From Rhodospirillales bacterium (GTDB lineage: Bacteria > Pseudomonadota > Alphaproteobacteria > CACIAM-22H2), in NCBI GenBank assembly GCA_947445225.1, contig CANFCX010000015.1, positions 1 to 34,119 on the forward strand: DNA of 34,119 nucleotides, given 5' to 3'. The notes beneath the pieces were generated by a model that was not told the DNA's origin, made no database searches, and saw only the letters and a program-made list of their open reading frames with translations. The position numbers were made by a program, and so were the translations under genes. Position 1 is the stretch's first letter; each line of letters opens with the position of its first letter. Below, piece after piece: positions 20,090 through 28,712 of this stretch.

Positions 20090-20971
20090 ATGGCGGGACA
20101 CATCCGCGTGTTGCCGCTCGATCGCGACGATAGCCGGCGCTATCTACCGTGGATCGTCGCGGTCATGGTCTATCTCGCGGCGATGACCCTGGCCGGGGCG
20201 ATGGCGACGGCGAGCATGGCGTCACGATGGCAGACGGGGCTTACCGGGGCTTTGACGGTGCAGCTTCAGCCGGCGGCGGAAACACAGGCGAACGACGGCC
20301 GTATGGAGGCCGTGTTATCCATCCTGCGCGCCGACGCCGCCGTGGCATCGGCCGAACCGGTCGACGAGGAAAAGATGCTCGGCTTTATTCAACCCTGGCT
20401 CGGCCGCGATGGATTGACCTTGGACTTGCCCCTGCCCCGGCTGGTCGACGTTCGCCTTCACGACCGCGCCAGTGTCGACCTGGTCGACCTGGCCGCGCGG
20501 CTTGAGGCCGCCGCGCCCGGAACCTCGGTCGACGACCATGCCCGCTGGCTCACCGGCATATTGAAGCTGGCGCGGGTCATTCGGTTCATCGCCTTCGGCA
20601 CGGTTGCGTTGATCGCCGCGGCGGCGATCACCGTTCTGGTGTTCGCGACGCGCGCCGCCCTCGCCGTCCACAAGGACGGTATCGCTTTGCTCCATATCAT
20701 GGGGGCACGCAATCGCTTCATCGCGCGCGAATTCCAGGTGGCCGCTCTCGCTCAGGGGTTCCGCGGCGGGCTGATCGGACTGCTGACCGCGCTGGCCACG
20801 CTTGTCGCGCTGGGCGGCGCCGGCCTCAACACCGATATCGGTATCCTGCCGCAGGTGACCCTGACCACGCTGCAATGGCTGGTGTTGGCGGCCCTGCCGC
20901 CGGCGGCAGGGGCGGTCGCGCTGATCACCGCAAGGCTGACGGTATTGAGTGTCCTGGCGCGGTTGGCCTGA
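20090..20971 (+). CDS. ftsX: Cell division protein FtsX (an upstream start at 20006 is also open)
   Basis: Four-TM permease-like protein directly after fts[33 protein letters not shown]. Confidence 0.88.
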   Translation: MAGHIRVLPLDRDDSRRYLPWIVAVMVYLAAMTLAGAMATASMASRWQTGLTGALTVQLQPAAETQANDGRMEAVLSILRADAAVASAEPVDEEKMLGFIQPWLGRDGLTLDLPLPRLVDVRLHDRASVDLVDLAARLEAAAPGTSVDDHARWLTGILKLARVIRFIAFGTVALIAAAAITVLVFATRAALAVHKDGIALLHIMGARNRFIAREFQVAALAQGFRGGLIGLLTALATLVALGGAGLNTDIGILPQVTLTTLQWLVLAALPPAAGAVALITARLTVLSVLARLA

Positions 20972-20992
20972 CGGACCTCCAGGGCGAGCGCC

Positions 20993-21541
20993 ATGAAGCT
21001 TGTGATCCTCGACCGCGATGGAGTCATCAACGAAAACCGCGACGACTACGTGAAGTCGCCGGAGGAACTGATTCTGCTGCCCGGCTCGGCGCCAGCCGTG
21101 GCCCGGCTCAATCGCGCCGACATCAAGGTCGCGGTGGTCTCGAACCAGGCCGCCATCGGCCGAGGCATCATCGATCAGGCGATGCTGACCCGCATCCACG
21201 ACAAATTGAACCGGGAACTCCTGGCCCAGGACGCGCGACTCGATCTGATCCTCCATTGCCCCGATCCGCCCTGGGCCGCGAGCGATCGCCGCAAACCCGG
21301 GCCAGGCATGTTGCGCGAGGCGCTGGAACATTTCGGCGCAGCGGCCGAAGACACGCCCATGATCGGCGACGACATCCGCGATTTGCAGGCCGCGGTCGCG
21401 CTCGGCTGTCCGCGCGTGCTCGTCCGCACCGGTCATGGGACAAACACGCTCGCCGCCGGATTGCCCGCAACCGTCCAGCCGGTTTCGGTCCATGACAATC
21501 TCGCCGCCGCCGTCGAGGCGCTGCTCGCGATCCGCCCGTGA
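20993..21541 (+). CDS. gmhB: D-glycero-beta-D-manno-heptose 1,7-bisphosphate 7-phosphatase (HAD-IIIA)
   Basis: LVILDRDGVINENRDDYV, VSNQAAIGRG, KPGPGMLREALE, MIGDDIRDLQAA. Confidence 0.88.
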   Translation: MKLVILDRDGVINENRDDYVKSPEELILLPGSAPAVARLNRADIKVAVVSNQAAIGRGIIDQAMLTRIHDKLNRELLAQDARLDLILHCPDPPWAASDRRKPGPGMLREALEHFGAAAEDTPMIGDDIRDLQAAVALGCPRVLVRTGHGTNTLAAGLPATVQPVSVHDNLAAAVEALLAIRP

Positions 21542-22179
21542 ACGATCGCCTCAACAAACGCTCGCGCGCGCGCGCCGGCCTGACTCGAATCCTGTCGATG
21601 ATCGCCTTTGCGGCAATCGCCTGGGCGGGGGGATTGGTGTGGTTCGGCGAGACGATCCCGGATCGCGTTGAGGATTCCGAAACGCGGACGGACGCGATCG
21701 TGGTGTTGACCGGCGGGCCGCAAAGGCTGCGCGCCGGGCTGGGAATGCTTGCGGACGGCCGCGCCCGAAAACTCTTCGTTTCCGGCGTGTATCGCGGCGT
21801 CGATGTCAGCGAACTGCTTCGCATTGCCCGCCAATCGCCGGCGGAAATCGAATGCTGCATCGTCTTGGGTTACAGCGCCGACAACACCGTCGGCAATGCC
21901 GAGGAGACCGCCACTTGGATGCGGGCCGAGGGTTATGCGTCGCTGCGCCTCGTCACCGCCAACTACCACATGCGGCGCAGCCTGATTGAATTCCACCACG
22001 CCCTGCCGGAAGCAACCATCATCCCCCATCCGGTCTTCCTGGACAGCTTTCACCAGGAAGATTGGTGGCGGTGGCCGGGAACCGCGAGCCTGATCCTGTC
22101 GGAATATCACAAATTTCTGGCGGCTTTTGTCTGGACGGCGATTGAAGGCGTCGCTCCGGTCCCGATCCGTCCGTCATGA
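21538..22179 (+). CDS. YdcF family (DUF218) protein
   Basis: DAIVVLTGGPQRLRAGLGMLADGRARKLFVSGVYRG, NTVGNAEETATWM, LVTANYHMRRSLIEF; GTGA overlap. Confidence 0.88.
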   Translation: MNDRLNKRSRARAGLTRILSMIAFAAIAWAGGLVWFGETIPDRVEDSETRTDAIVVLTGGPQRLRAGLGMLADGRARKLFVSGVYRGVDVSELLRIARQSPAEIECCIVLGYSADNTVGNAEETATWMRAEGYASLRLVTANYHMRRSLIEFHHALPEATIIPHPVFLDSFHQEDWWRWPGTASLILSEYHKFLAAFVWTAIEGVAPVPIRPS

Positions 22180-22910
22180 AATCCTGGACCATGATTGTTT
22201 TCCTCCGATCGGCTCTGTTCAACGTCTTGTTTTTCGCGATGACGATAGCGGTGATGATCGGCTGCCTCCCGCTTTTCCTCGGCCCACGCCGGTGGGTTAG
22301 GAAGGCGACGAACCTTTGGGCGCGGGGTGTCCTGCACCTGCTGTCCGCGATCATCGGCCTGCGTTATCGGATTGTCGGCATCGAGAATTGGCCGCGCGGC
22401 ACCGGGCTCATTGCCGCCAACCACCAATCGGCCTGGGAGACGATCGCCTTCCTCGCCCTGTTTCCCCCGACGTCCTATGTGCTGAAGAAGGAATTGCTGA
22501 GGTTGCCCCTCTTGGGTTGGTATTTGCGGCGGCTGCGAATGATCGCGATTAACCGCGCCGGTGGCGGTCGCGCCTTGCAGCGCCTGCTCCTCGAGGCCAA
22601 GGCGGAGGGCGAGCCGCGCCAAATCGTCATTTTCCCGGAGGGGACACGTGTGCCACCCGGAGAACGGCGCGCCTTTCATTCGGGCGTGGCCGCGCTTTAT
22701 TCCAGGCTCGACCTGCCCATCACTCCTGTGGCGCTGAACTCGGGCTTGTTCTGGCGGCGGCGCGCCTTCATCAAACGGCCCGGTATCATCGACGTGGAGG
22801 TGATGCCGGCCATTCCACCCGGCCTCGCGCGCCGCCGCTTCATGACCGAGCTTCAAGACAAGATCGATGCCGCCCGCCAGAGATTGGAAAAATCAGCGAT
22901 GGAAACATAA
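22176..22910 (+). CDS. Lysophospholipid acyltransferase (PlsC-like)
   Basis: GLIAANHQSAWETIAF (NHxxxxE/D-type), IFPEGTRVPPGERRAFHSGVAALY; ATGA overlap with ydcF-like gene. Confidence 0.9.
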   Translation: MKSWTMIVFLRSALFNVLFFAMTIAVMIGCLPLFLGPRRWVRKATNLWARGVLHLLSAIIGLRYRIVGIENWPRGTGLIAANHQSAWETIAFLALFPPTSYVLKKELLRLPLLGWYLRRLRMIAINRAGGGRALQRLLLEAKAEGEPRQIVIFPEGTRVPPGERRAFHSGVAALYSRLDLPITPVALNSGLFWRRRAFIKRPGIIDVEVMPAIPPGLARRRFMTELQDKIDAARQRLEKSAMET

Positions 22911-22924
22911 CAAGAACATTTTGG

Positions 22925-22953
22925 TTGACCCGGTCGCCAACGGGGTCTACACT
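22925..22953 (+). promoter_or_regulatory. Sigma70-like promoter for nrdJ
   Basis: TTGACC (22925-22930), 17-bp spacer, TACACT (22948-22953), about 47 bp before ATG. Confidence 0.5.
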
Positions 22954-23000
22954 GGATGCGGAAAATCAGAAATTTGTACAATTTCTTAGGCACTTAGACG

Positions 23001-25322
23001 ATGCCAACGATCGCCGCCATTTCCCAACAGATTTGGGACATGAAATACCGCCTCAAGGCGGCGGACGGCAGCCCCGTGGATAAAACCATCGAGGAAAGCT
23101 GGAGCCGTGTCGCCCACGCGCTGGCTCAGCCGGAAAAGGACCCGGAGGCCTGGAGCGGTCGGTTTGTCGAGGCGCTGGAGGGATTTAAGTTCCTTCCGGC
23201 CGGACGCATCCTGGCCGGCGCCGGCACCGCGCGCAATGTCACGCTGTTCAATTGCTTCGTCATGGGAACGGTTCCCGATGACATGGGCGGCATCTTCGAA
23301 CATCTGCGTGAAGCCGCGTTGACCATGCAGCAAGGCGGCGGCATCGGTTACGATTTTTCCACGCTGCGGCCGAAGGGTTCCCCGGTGAAGGGCGTCGGCG
23401 CCGATGCGTCCGGCCCGCTGTCCTTCATGGATGTGTGGGACGCGATGTGCCGCACGATCATGAGCGCCGGGCACCGTCGCGGCGCCATGATGGCGACCCT
23501 GGCTTGCGACCATCCCGACATCGAGGCCTTCATCGACGCCAAGCGCGAGCCGGGCCGGCTGCGGATGTTCAACCTGTCCGTGCTGGTCAGCGACGCCTTC
23601 ATGACCGCGGTGAAAGAGGGTGCGCCGTGGGAGCTCAAATTCGGCGGCACCGCGTACAAAGCCGTCGCGGCGCGCGATCTGTGGGATCGCATCATGCGCG
23701 CCACCTATGCTTATGCCGAGCCGGGCGTGATCTTCATCGACCGCATCAATCGGCGTAACAACCTTTACTACGCCGAGGATATTCGGGCGACCAACCCCTG
23801 TGGGGAGCAGCCGCTGCCGCCTTATGGCGCCTGCCTGCTTGGCTCCATCAATCTCGCCGCGTTGGTCAGCGATCCGCTGACGCCGGGCGCGCACATCGAT
23901 AACGCGGCGCTGGAGCGCCTAGTGCCGATGGCCATACGCATGCTCGACAACGCCATCGATGCGTCGCGCTTTCCACTGCCGCGTCAGGCCGAGGAGGCGC
24001 GCGCCAAACGCCGCATCGGTCTCGGCATCACGGGTCTCGCCGATGCGCTGATTTTGTGCGGCGCGCGTTATGGCAGCGAAGCCTCGATCACGATCGCCGA
24101 GTCGTGGATGCGGACGATCCAGCGCGCCGCCTATCGCGCGTCGACGGAGATCGCCAAGGAAAAAGGCGCTTTCCCCTTGTTCGATGCCGAAAAATACCTG
24201 GCCGGCGAGACCGTGCGCGAACTCGACGACGATATTCGTGCCGCGATCGCAAAACACGGCATCCGCAATGCGTTGCTGACCTCCATCGCGCCGACCGGCA
24301 CCATTTCCCTGTTCGCCGACAATGTTTCTTCCGGGCTCGAGCCGGTTTTCAGCTTCCGCTATACGCGGAGCATCCTGATGCCCGATGGCAGCCGTCGCGA
24401 GGAAGAAGTAGCCGATTACGCCTATCGGATGTTCCGGCGGATGTTCGGCGAAACCGCGGCACTGCCCGACGCATTCGTCGATGCGCAGCGCCTGGCGCCG
24501 GCCGACCATGTCGTGATGCAGGCCGCCCTTCAGAAATACGTCGACAGTTCGATATCCAAGACGATCAACGTGCCCGAGGACATCGCCTTCGATTCCTTCA
24601 AGGACCTCTATTTCCAGGCTTATGAGCTGGGCTGCAAGGGTTGCACGACCTATCGGCCCAATCTCATCACCGGCTCCGTGCTGACGGTGAAGGACGACGC
24701 CAAGTCAAAGCCCGCCACGCAGCGGGAGTTGCCCTTTTCCCAGGCCCCTTCCCGCCCGGCGGATTTGTACGAGGCGGGCGGCGTCGTCTACATGACGCGA
24801 CCGCTGGACCGCCCGGAGGCTCTGCCCGGCCGCACCTACAAGCTGCGCTGGCCCGATAGCGAACACGCGCTTTATATCACCATCAACGACGTCGTTAAGG
24901 ATGGGCGCCGCCGCCCCTTCGAGGTATTCATCAATTCCAAGAACATGGAACACTACGCCTGGACGGTGGCGCTGACGCGCATGATCAGCGCGGTCTTCCG
25001 CCGCGGCGGCGATGTCAGCTTCGTGGTCGAGGAATTAAAGGCGGTGTTCGATCCGCGCGGCGGTCAGTGGGTCGGCGGACGTTATGTGCCGTCGCTGCTC
25101 GCGGCCATAGGCGAAGTGATCGAGCGCCATATGGGCGACATCGGCTTTTTGGTGGAGCCCGCGACCGGGCGTCCGCGCGTCGAGCCGCCATCCGAACAGC
25201 GCCAGGTCGTCGGCCTGCCCCAATCCGCGATCCGCCAATGCCCCAAATGCGGCCAAGCCGGTCTCATCCGCCAGGAAGGCTGCGATTTGTGTACGTCGTG
25301 CGGCTATTCGAAATGCGCGTGA
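23001..25322 (+). CDS. nrdJ: Adenosylcobalamin-dependent (class II) ribonucleoside-diphosphate reductase
   Basis: FLPAGRILAGAGT, GGGIGYDFSTLRPKG, NPCGEQPLPPYGACLLGSINLA, Zn-finger-like C-terminus CPKCGQAGLIRQEGCDLCTSCGYSKC. Confidence 0.95.
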   Translation: MPTIAAISQQIWDMKYRLKAADGSPVDKTIEESWSRVAHALAQPEKDPEAWSGRFVEALEGFKFLPAGRILAGAGTARNVTLFNCFVMGTVPDDMGGIFEHLREAALTMQQGGGIGYDFSTLRPKGSPVKGVGADASGPLSFMDVWDAMCRTIMSAGHRRGAMMATLACDHPDIEAFIDAKREPGRLRMFNLSVLVSDAFMTAVKEGAPWELKFGGTAYKAVAARDLWDRIMRATYAYAEPGVIFIDRINRRNNLYYAEDIRATNPCGEQPLPPYGACLLGSINLAALVSDPLTPGAHIDNAALERLVPMAIRMLDNAIDASRFPLPRQAEEARAKRRIGLGITGLADALILCGARYGSEASITIAESWMRTIQRAAYRASTEIAKEKGAFPLFDAEKYLAGETVRELDDDIRAAIAKHGIRNALLTSIAPTGTISLFADNVSSGLEPVFSFRYTRSILMPDGSRREEEVADYAYRMFRRMFGETAALPDAFVDAQRLAPADHVVMQAALQKYVDSSISKTINVPEDIAFDSFKDLYFQAYELGCKGCTTYRPNLITGSVLTVKDDAKSKPATQRELPFSQAPSRPADLYEAGGVVYMTRPLDRPEALPGRTYKLRWPDSEHALYITINDVVKDGRRRPFEVFINSKNMEHYAWTVALTRMISAVFRRGGDVSFVVEELKAVFDPRGGQWVGGRYVPSLLAAIGEVIERHMGDIGFLVEPATGRPRVEPPSEQRQVVGLPQSAIRQCPKCGQAGLIRQEGCDLCTSCGYSKCA

Positions 25323-25411
25323 GAAGGGCAAAGGCGGCAACCGCCACACCGTGATACGGTCAGGTGTAATACTATGATCCGCATGCTACGTTTGCCGTAC
25401 TAGTGTTATGA

Positions 25412-25690
25412 ATGATTGCATCCTGGGGCAGTGCCGCTACCCGACGACTATACGAGACCGGCCGGTCGAGATTTCGTGGGCTCGATCTCGAGGTGGCGTT
25501 GGCCTTGTTGGCCGCGTTGGATGAGGCCGTGTCGCTCGCGGAACTCAGCCCGTTGAGGAGCGTGGGTTTGCACAAGCTCCGTGGCGATCGAAAGGGTCAG
25601 TGGGCGATGACGATCAATGGACCATGGCGCCTATGCTTCCGGTTTCGCGATAGCAGTGCCTTCGACGTCGAGATCGTGGACTATCATTGA
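25412..25690 (+). CDS. higB: Type II TA toxin, RelE/HigB family
   Basis: RRLYETG, LRSVGLHKLRGDRKGQWAMTINGPWRLCFRFRDSSAFDVEIVDYH. Confidence 0.9.
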   Translation: MIASWGSAATRRLYETGRSRFRGLDLEVALALLAALDEAVSLAELSPLRSVGLHKLRGDRKGQWAMTINGPWRLCFRFRDSSAFDVEIVDYH

Positions 25691-25980
25691 CGGAGACCGA
25701 CTTGGTACCCATCCATCCCGGCCGATTATTGAAGCGCGAGACAGCCGCGCGTTCCCTGTCGGCCAATGCGCTCGCCCGTGCTCTGCGGGTGCCGCCCGGC
25801 CGCATTATCGACATTATCAACGGCAAGCGCGGTATCAGCGCAGAAACAGCACTCCGTCTCGGCCGCTATTTCGGCAACGGGGGGCGGTTCTGGCTGGCCC
25901 TTCAGGTCCGCTACGATCTGGCCATCGCCGAGCGTGAAACCGGTGCGCGGGTTGCGGTGGAGGTTACTAAAGCGGCGTGA
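25687..25980 (+). CDS. higA: HigA-family antitoxin (XRE-type HTH), TTG start
   Basis: IHPGRLLKRE...SANALARALRVPPGRIIDIINGKRGISAETALRLGRYFGNGGRFWLALQVRYDL; TTGA overlap with higB. Confidence 0.9.
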   Translation: MTETDLVPIHPGRLLKRETAARSLSANALARALRVPPGRIIDIINGKRGISAETALRLGRYFGNGGRFWLALQVRYDLAIAERETGARVAVEVTKAA

Positions 25981-26110
25981 CGCAAGCTGCCGCCCGAATC
26001 GGTCTCTTGCCTAGACAGCTACAATCGCATGGCTTTGCGCCGACTACTCAGTATCTCGCCAGAATGCGAGCAGAAGCAGCATTGCGGCCGATCGGGAACC
26101 GAAGTTAGAC

Positions 26111-26593
26111 TCAATGCAACTTCTGGGGTAATTCCGCGATCGCCTGATCGATAAGGGCATCGGCGCGTTGGCCTTCGAGAGACTCGGCAAGAAGCTTGCG
26201 GGTCGCCGAGATCGCGGCATCGACGGCAACCGCGCGGACTTCGGCCGCGGCCTGAGCCTCGGCCTGAGCGATCCGCTGCATCGCCAGTTCTTCGCGACGC
26301 TTCAGCGCCGCCTCCAAATCCTTTACCGCCTGTGCGGCGTGACGTTCGGCCTCGGCTTTGGCGCGGACGACCATGTCTTCGGCCTCGCGCACCGATTCCT
26401 TGTGTTTTTGCCGGTAACTCACCAGCAGCGCCTGCGCTTCGTCACGAAGTTTCGCCGCTTGATCGAGTTCGGCCTTGATGCGGACCGCGCGGGCATCGAG
26501 CGCGCCCGTCAATGCCCCGGAAGCGGGTTTCCACAAAGCCACCACGAAGACGACGAAGCTGACGGCGACCCAGAATTCGGCGCTTTCCAGCAT
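26111..26593 (-). CDS. atpF: F0F1 ATP synthase subunit b
   Basis: FWVAVSFVVFVVALWKP, coiled-coil stalk; in atp cluster. Confidence 0.92.
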   Translation of the reverse strand: MLESAEFWVAVSFVVFVVALWKPASGALTGALDARAVRIKAELDQAAKLRDEAQALLVSYRQKHKESVREAEDMVVRAKAEAERHAAQAVKDLEAALKRREELAMQRIAQAEAQAAAEVRAVAVDAAISATRKLLAESLEGQRADALIDQAIAELPQKLH

Positions 26594-27084
26594 CAGCCGC
26601 GTTCCTTCAATGCCGCGGCGACGGCGTTGTCGATTCGGTCGGCGGCGGGTTCGGTGCCACCGAGACGCTTGGTCGCCGCCCGCGCCACATCCGCGGCCAC
26701 ACTGCGGATATTGGCGAGCGCGCCGAGCTTCGCCTTGTCGATCCGGCCTTCGGCTTCCTTCACTTGCGCGGCCAAACGCACGCCAATTTCATTCTGGCGT
26801 TTCGCGGCATCGGCGGCCAACCGTTCCGACGCGATCCGCAACACCGATTGCGCTTCGGCGCGCGCGGCGGCGAGAGTCTTCTCATAGGTCGCCAGAAGAT
26901 GTTCGGCTTCCGCCTTGGCCGCGGTGGCGCGATCGAGATCACCCGCGATCCGATTTTCCCGCGCCTCGACCACCGCCCCGATGCGCGGCAATAGAACCGT
27001 CCAGATCACCACGACGAGCGGGATGAAGGTCAGGGCAAGCCAGAAGACCTGCGACGCGAAAAATGTCGGATCGAGTTGCGGCAT
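26593..27084 (-). CDS. F0F1 ATP synthase subunit b'
   Basis: MPQLDPTFFASQVFWLALTFIPLVVVIWTVLLPRIGAVVEARENRI. Confidence 0.92.
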   Translation of the reverse strand: MPQLDPTFFASQVFWLALTFIPLVVVIWTVLLPRIGAVVEARENRIAGDLDRATAAKAEAEHLLATYEKTLAAARAEAQSVLRIASERLAADAAKRQNEIGVRLAAQVKEAEGRIDKAKLGALANIRSVAADVARAATKRLGGTEPAADRIDNAVAAALKERG

Positions 27085-27108
27085 GGCGCGGCGCCTGCGT
27101 TCCCGCGA

Positions 27109-27333
27109 TTAGCCGAAGAGAATGATGAAGGCGATGACGAGCGCGAACAGCGCGATGGCTTCGCACAACGCAAAGCCCAGCATGGTGAAGGGGAACACCT
27201 TAGGCCCGGCGGCCGGGTTGCGGGCGGCCGAAGCGATGTAGCTGGAAAAGATGTTGCCGATGCCCACGCCGACTCCGGCGAGCGCGATCGTGGCCAGGCC
27301 GGCGCCCAGCATTTTTGCGGCTTCGAGTTCCAT
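27109..27333 (-). CDS. atpE: F0F1 ATP synthase subunit c
   Basis: [43 protein letters not shown]...[20 protein letters not shown]. Confidence 0.97.
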   Translation of the reverse strand: MELEAAKMLGAGLATIALAGVGVGIGNIFSSYIASAARNPAAGPKVFPFTMLGFALCEAIALFALVIAFIILFG

Positions 27334-27395
27334 GGTGCGATCCTTTGTCGTCGTCGTTGATGGTGATGGTCGAAAAAACGCGGCGGGTTGGTGTC

Positions 27396-28133
27396 TCAGT
27401 GGTGCAGATGCAGCGCGTCGTTCAGATACAAACAGGTCAGAATGGCAAAGACATAGGCCTGAAGGAAGGCGATGCCGATTTCGAGCCCGGTCAGCGCCAC
27501 CAGGAAGGCGAGGGGCGCCCACCCGAGCAGAAGGCCCAAAGCCACGACAAATCCGCCAAACAACTTCAGCATCGTGTGCCCCGCCATCATGTTCGCAAAC
27601 AGGCGGACGGACAGGCTGACCGGGCGCGCCAGATACGAAATGATCTCGATCGGAATCAGGATCGGCATCATGTAGACCGGCACACCCGTGGGATAGAAGA
27701 TCGACAGGAAATGCAGCCCGTGTTTGACGAACCCGATGATCGTGACGCCGACGAACACAACCATGGCCAGAGTGAAGGTAACGATGATGTGGCTGGTCGG
27801 CGTGAAGCTGTAGGGGACCATGCCCAACATGTTCGCGAACAGGATGAACATGAACAGCGAAAAGACGAACGGGAAATACCGACGCCCCGCCGCGCCGACA
27901 TTGTCGCGGACCATGCCGGCGATGAATTCGTAAAGCATCTCGGTCACCGACTGCCAGCGCGACGGCACGAGCGCGCCGCGGCGAACGCTCAAGGTCAGCA
28001 GCAACAGGATCAGCCCGACGGCGATCACCATGACCAGGGAAGAATTCGTGAATGACAGGTCGAGATCGCCGATCCGCAGCGGGATCAACGGCTTGATCTG
28101 GAATTGTTCGATGGGACTATGTTGTTCTGCCAC
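27396..28133 (-). CDS. atpB: F0F1 ATP synthase subunit a
   Basis: [46 protein letters not shown]. Confidence 0.97.
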   Translation of the reverse strand: MAEQHSPIEQFQIKPLIPLRIGDLDLSFTNSSLVMVIAVGLILLLLTLSVRRGALVPSRWQSVTEMLYEFIAGMVRDNVGAAGRRYFPFVFSLFMFILFANMLGMVPYSFTPTSHIIVTFTLAMVVFVGVTIIGFVKHGLHFLSIFYPTGVPVYMMPILIPIEIISYLARPVSLSVRLFANMMAGHTMLKLFGGFVVALGLLLGWAPLAFLVALTGLEIGIAFLQAYVFAILTCLYLNDALHLHH

Positions 28134-28166
28134 GTCGGCGACTCGGTTTATGGCTACTGAGGAAAT

Positions 28167-28514
28167 TCAGGAAGACGAGGATCCGTCCGGATCCCGAGGC
28201 CCCGGCCTCTCAAGGAAAAGTGCGTTCGCCGCCCGCCAGACATTGAGCATACCCGCCGCCGACCCCAACAAACCGAACACCAACACGCCCCACGGACCCG
28301 TGTCCAGCGTGCGATCGACAAGAAGGCCAATGCCCGCGCCGATGACCACCGCCGCGACCAGTTCCACGCCTATGCGGAAGGCGAAGCCGAGGCCGCTCAT
28401 ATTCGCCCCCGAGGTGCCGCCTTTACCAGGCACCGCCGATTTCCGCCGAGCTTGCGCTTCCTTAAGCTGCGCACCGAGCTCGTCGAGAGACGGCGGGGGC
28501 TCGCGCTCTCTCAT
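28167..28514 (-). CDS. AtpI / AtpZ-like F0F1 ATP synthase accessory protein
   Basis: GFAFRIGVELVAAVVIGAGIGLLVDRTLDTGPWGVLVFGLLGSAAGMLNVWR upstream of atpB. Confidence 0.9.
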   Translation of the reverse strand: MREREPPPSLDELGAQLKEAQARRKSAVPGKGGTSGANMSGLGFAFRIGVELVAAVVIGAGIGLLVDRTLDTGPWGVLVFGLLGSAAGMLNVWRAANALFLERPGPRDPDGSSSS

Positions 28515-28712
28515 GGGAATTCCCAATAAACATAGGCCTCCCGGAAACCGTCACGACCTCCGGAACCGCACGTCGAAAGCGCGGGCGCACCATAGGTCGC
28601 AGGCCTGTCAGTGTCAAGGTTGCGCGCCGGGCGAAACTGCCAAGAGAACCGCGGCGTGGAGATCGGTCCGGCGGCGCGAAAACGGCGCCGCGCGATGGGC
28701 GGGAACGCCGGT

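Noticed and set aside
20315-21493. 392-aa minus-strand ORF
   Set aside because: Antisense to ftsX and gmhB
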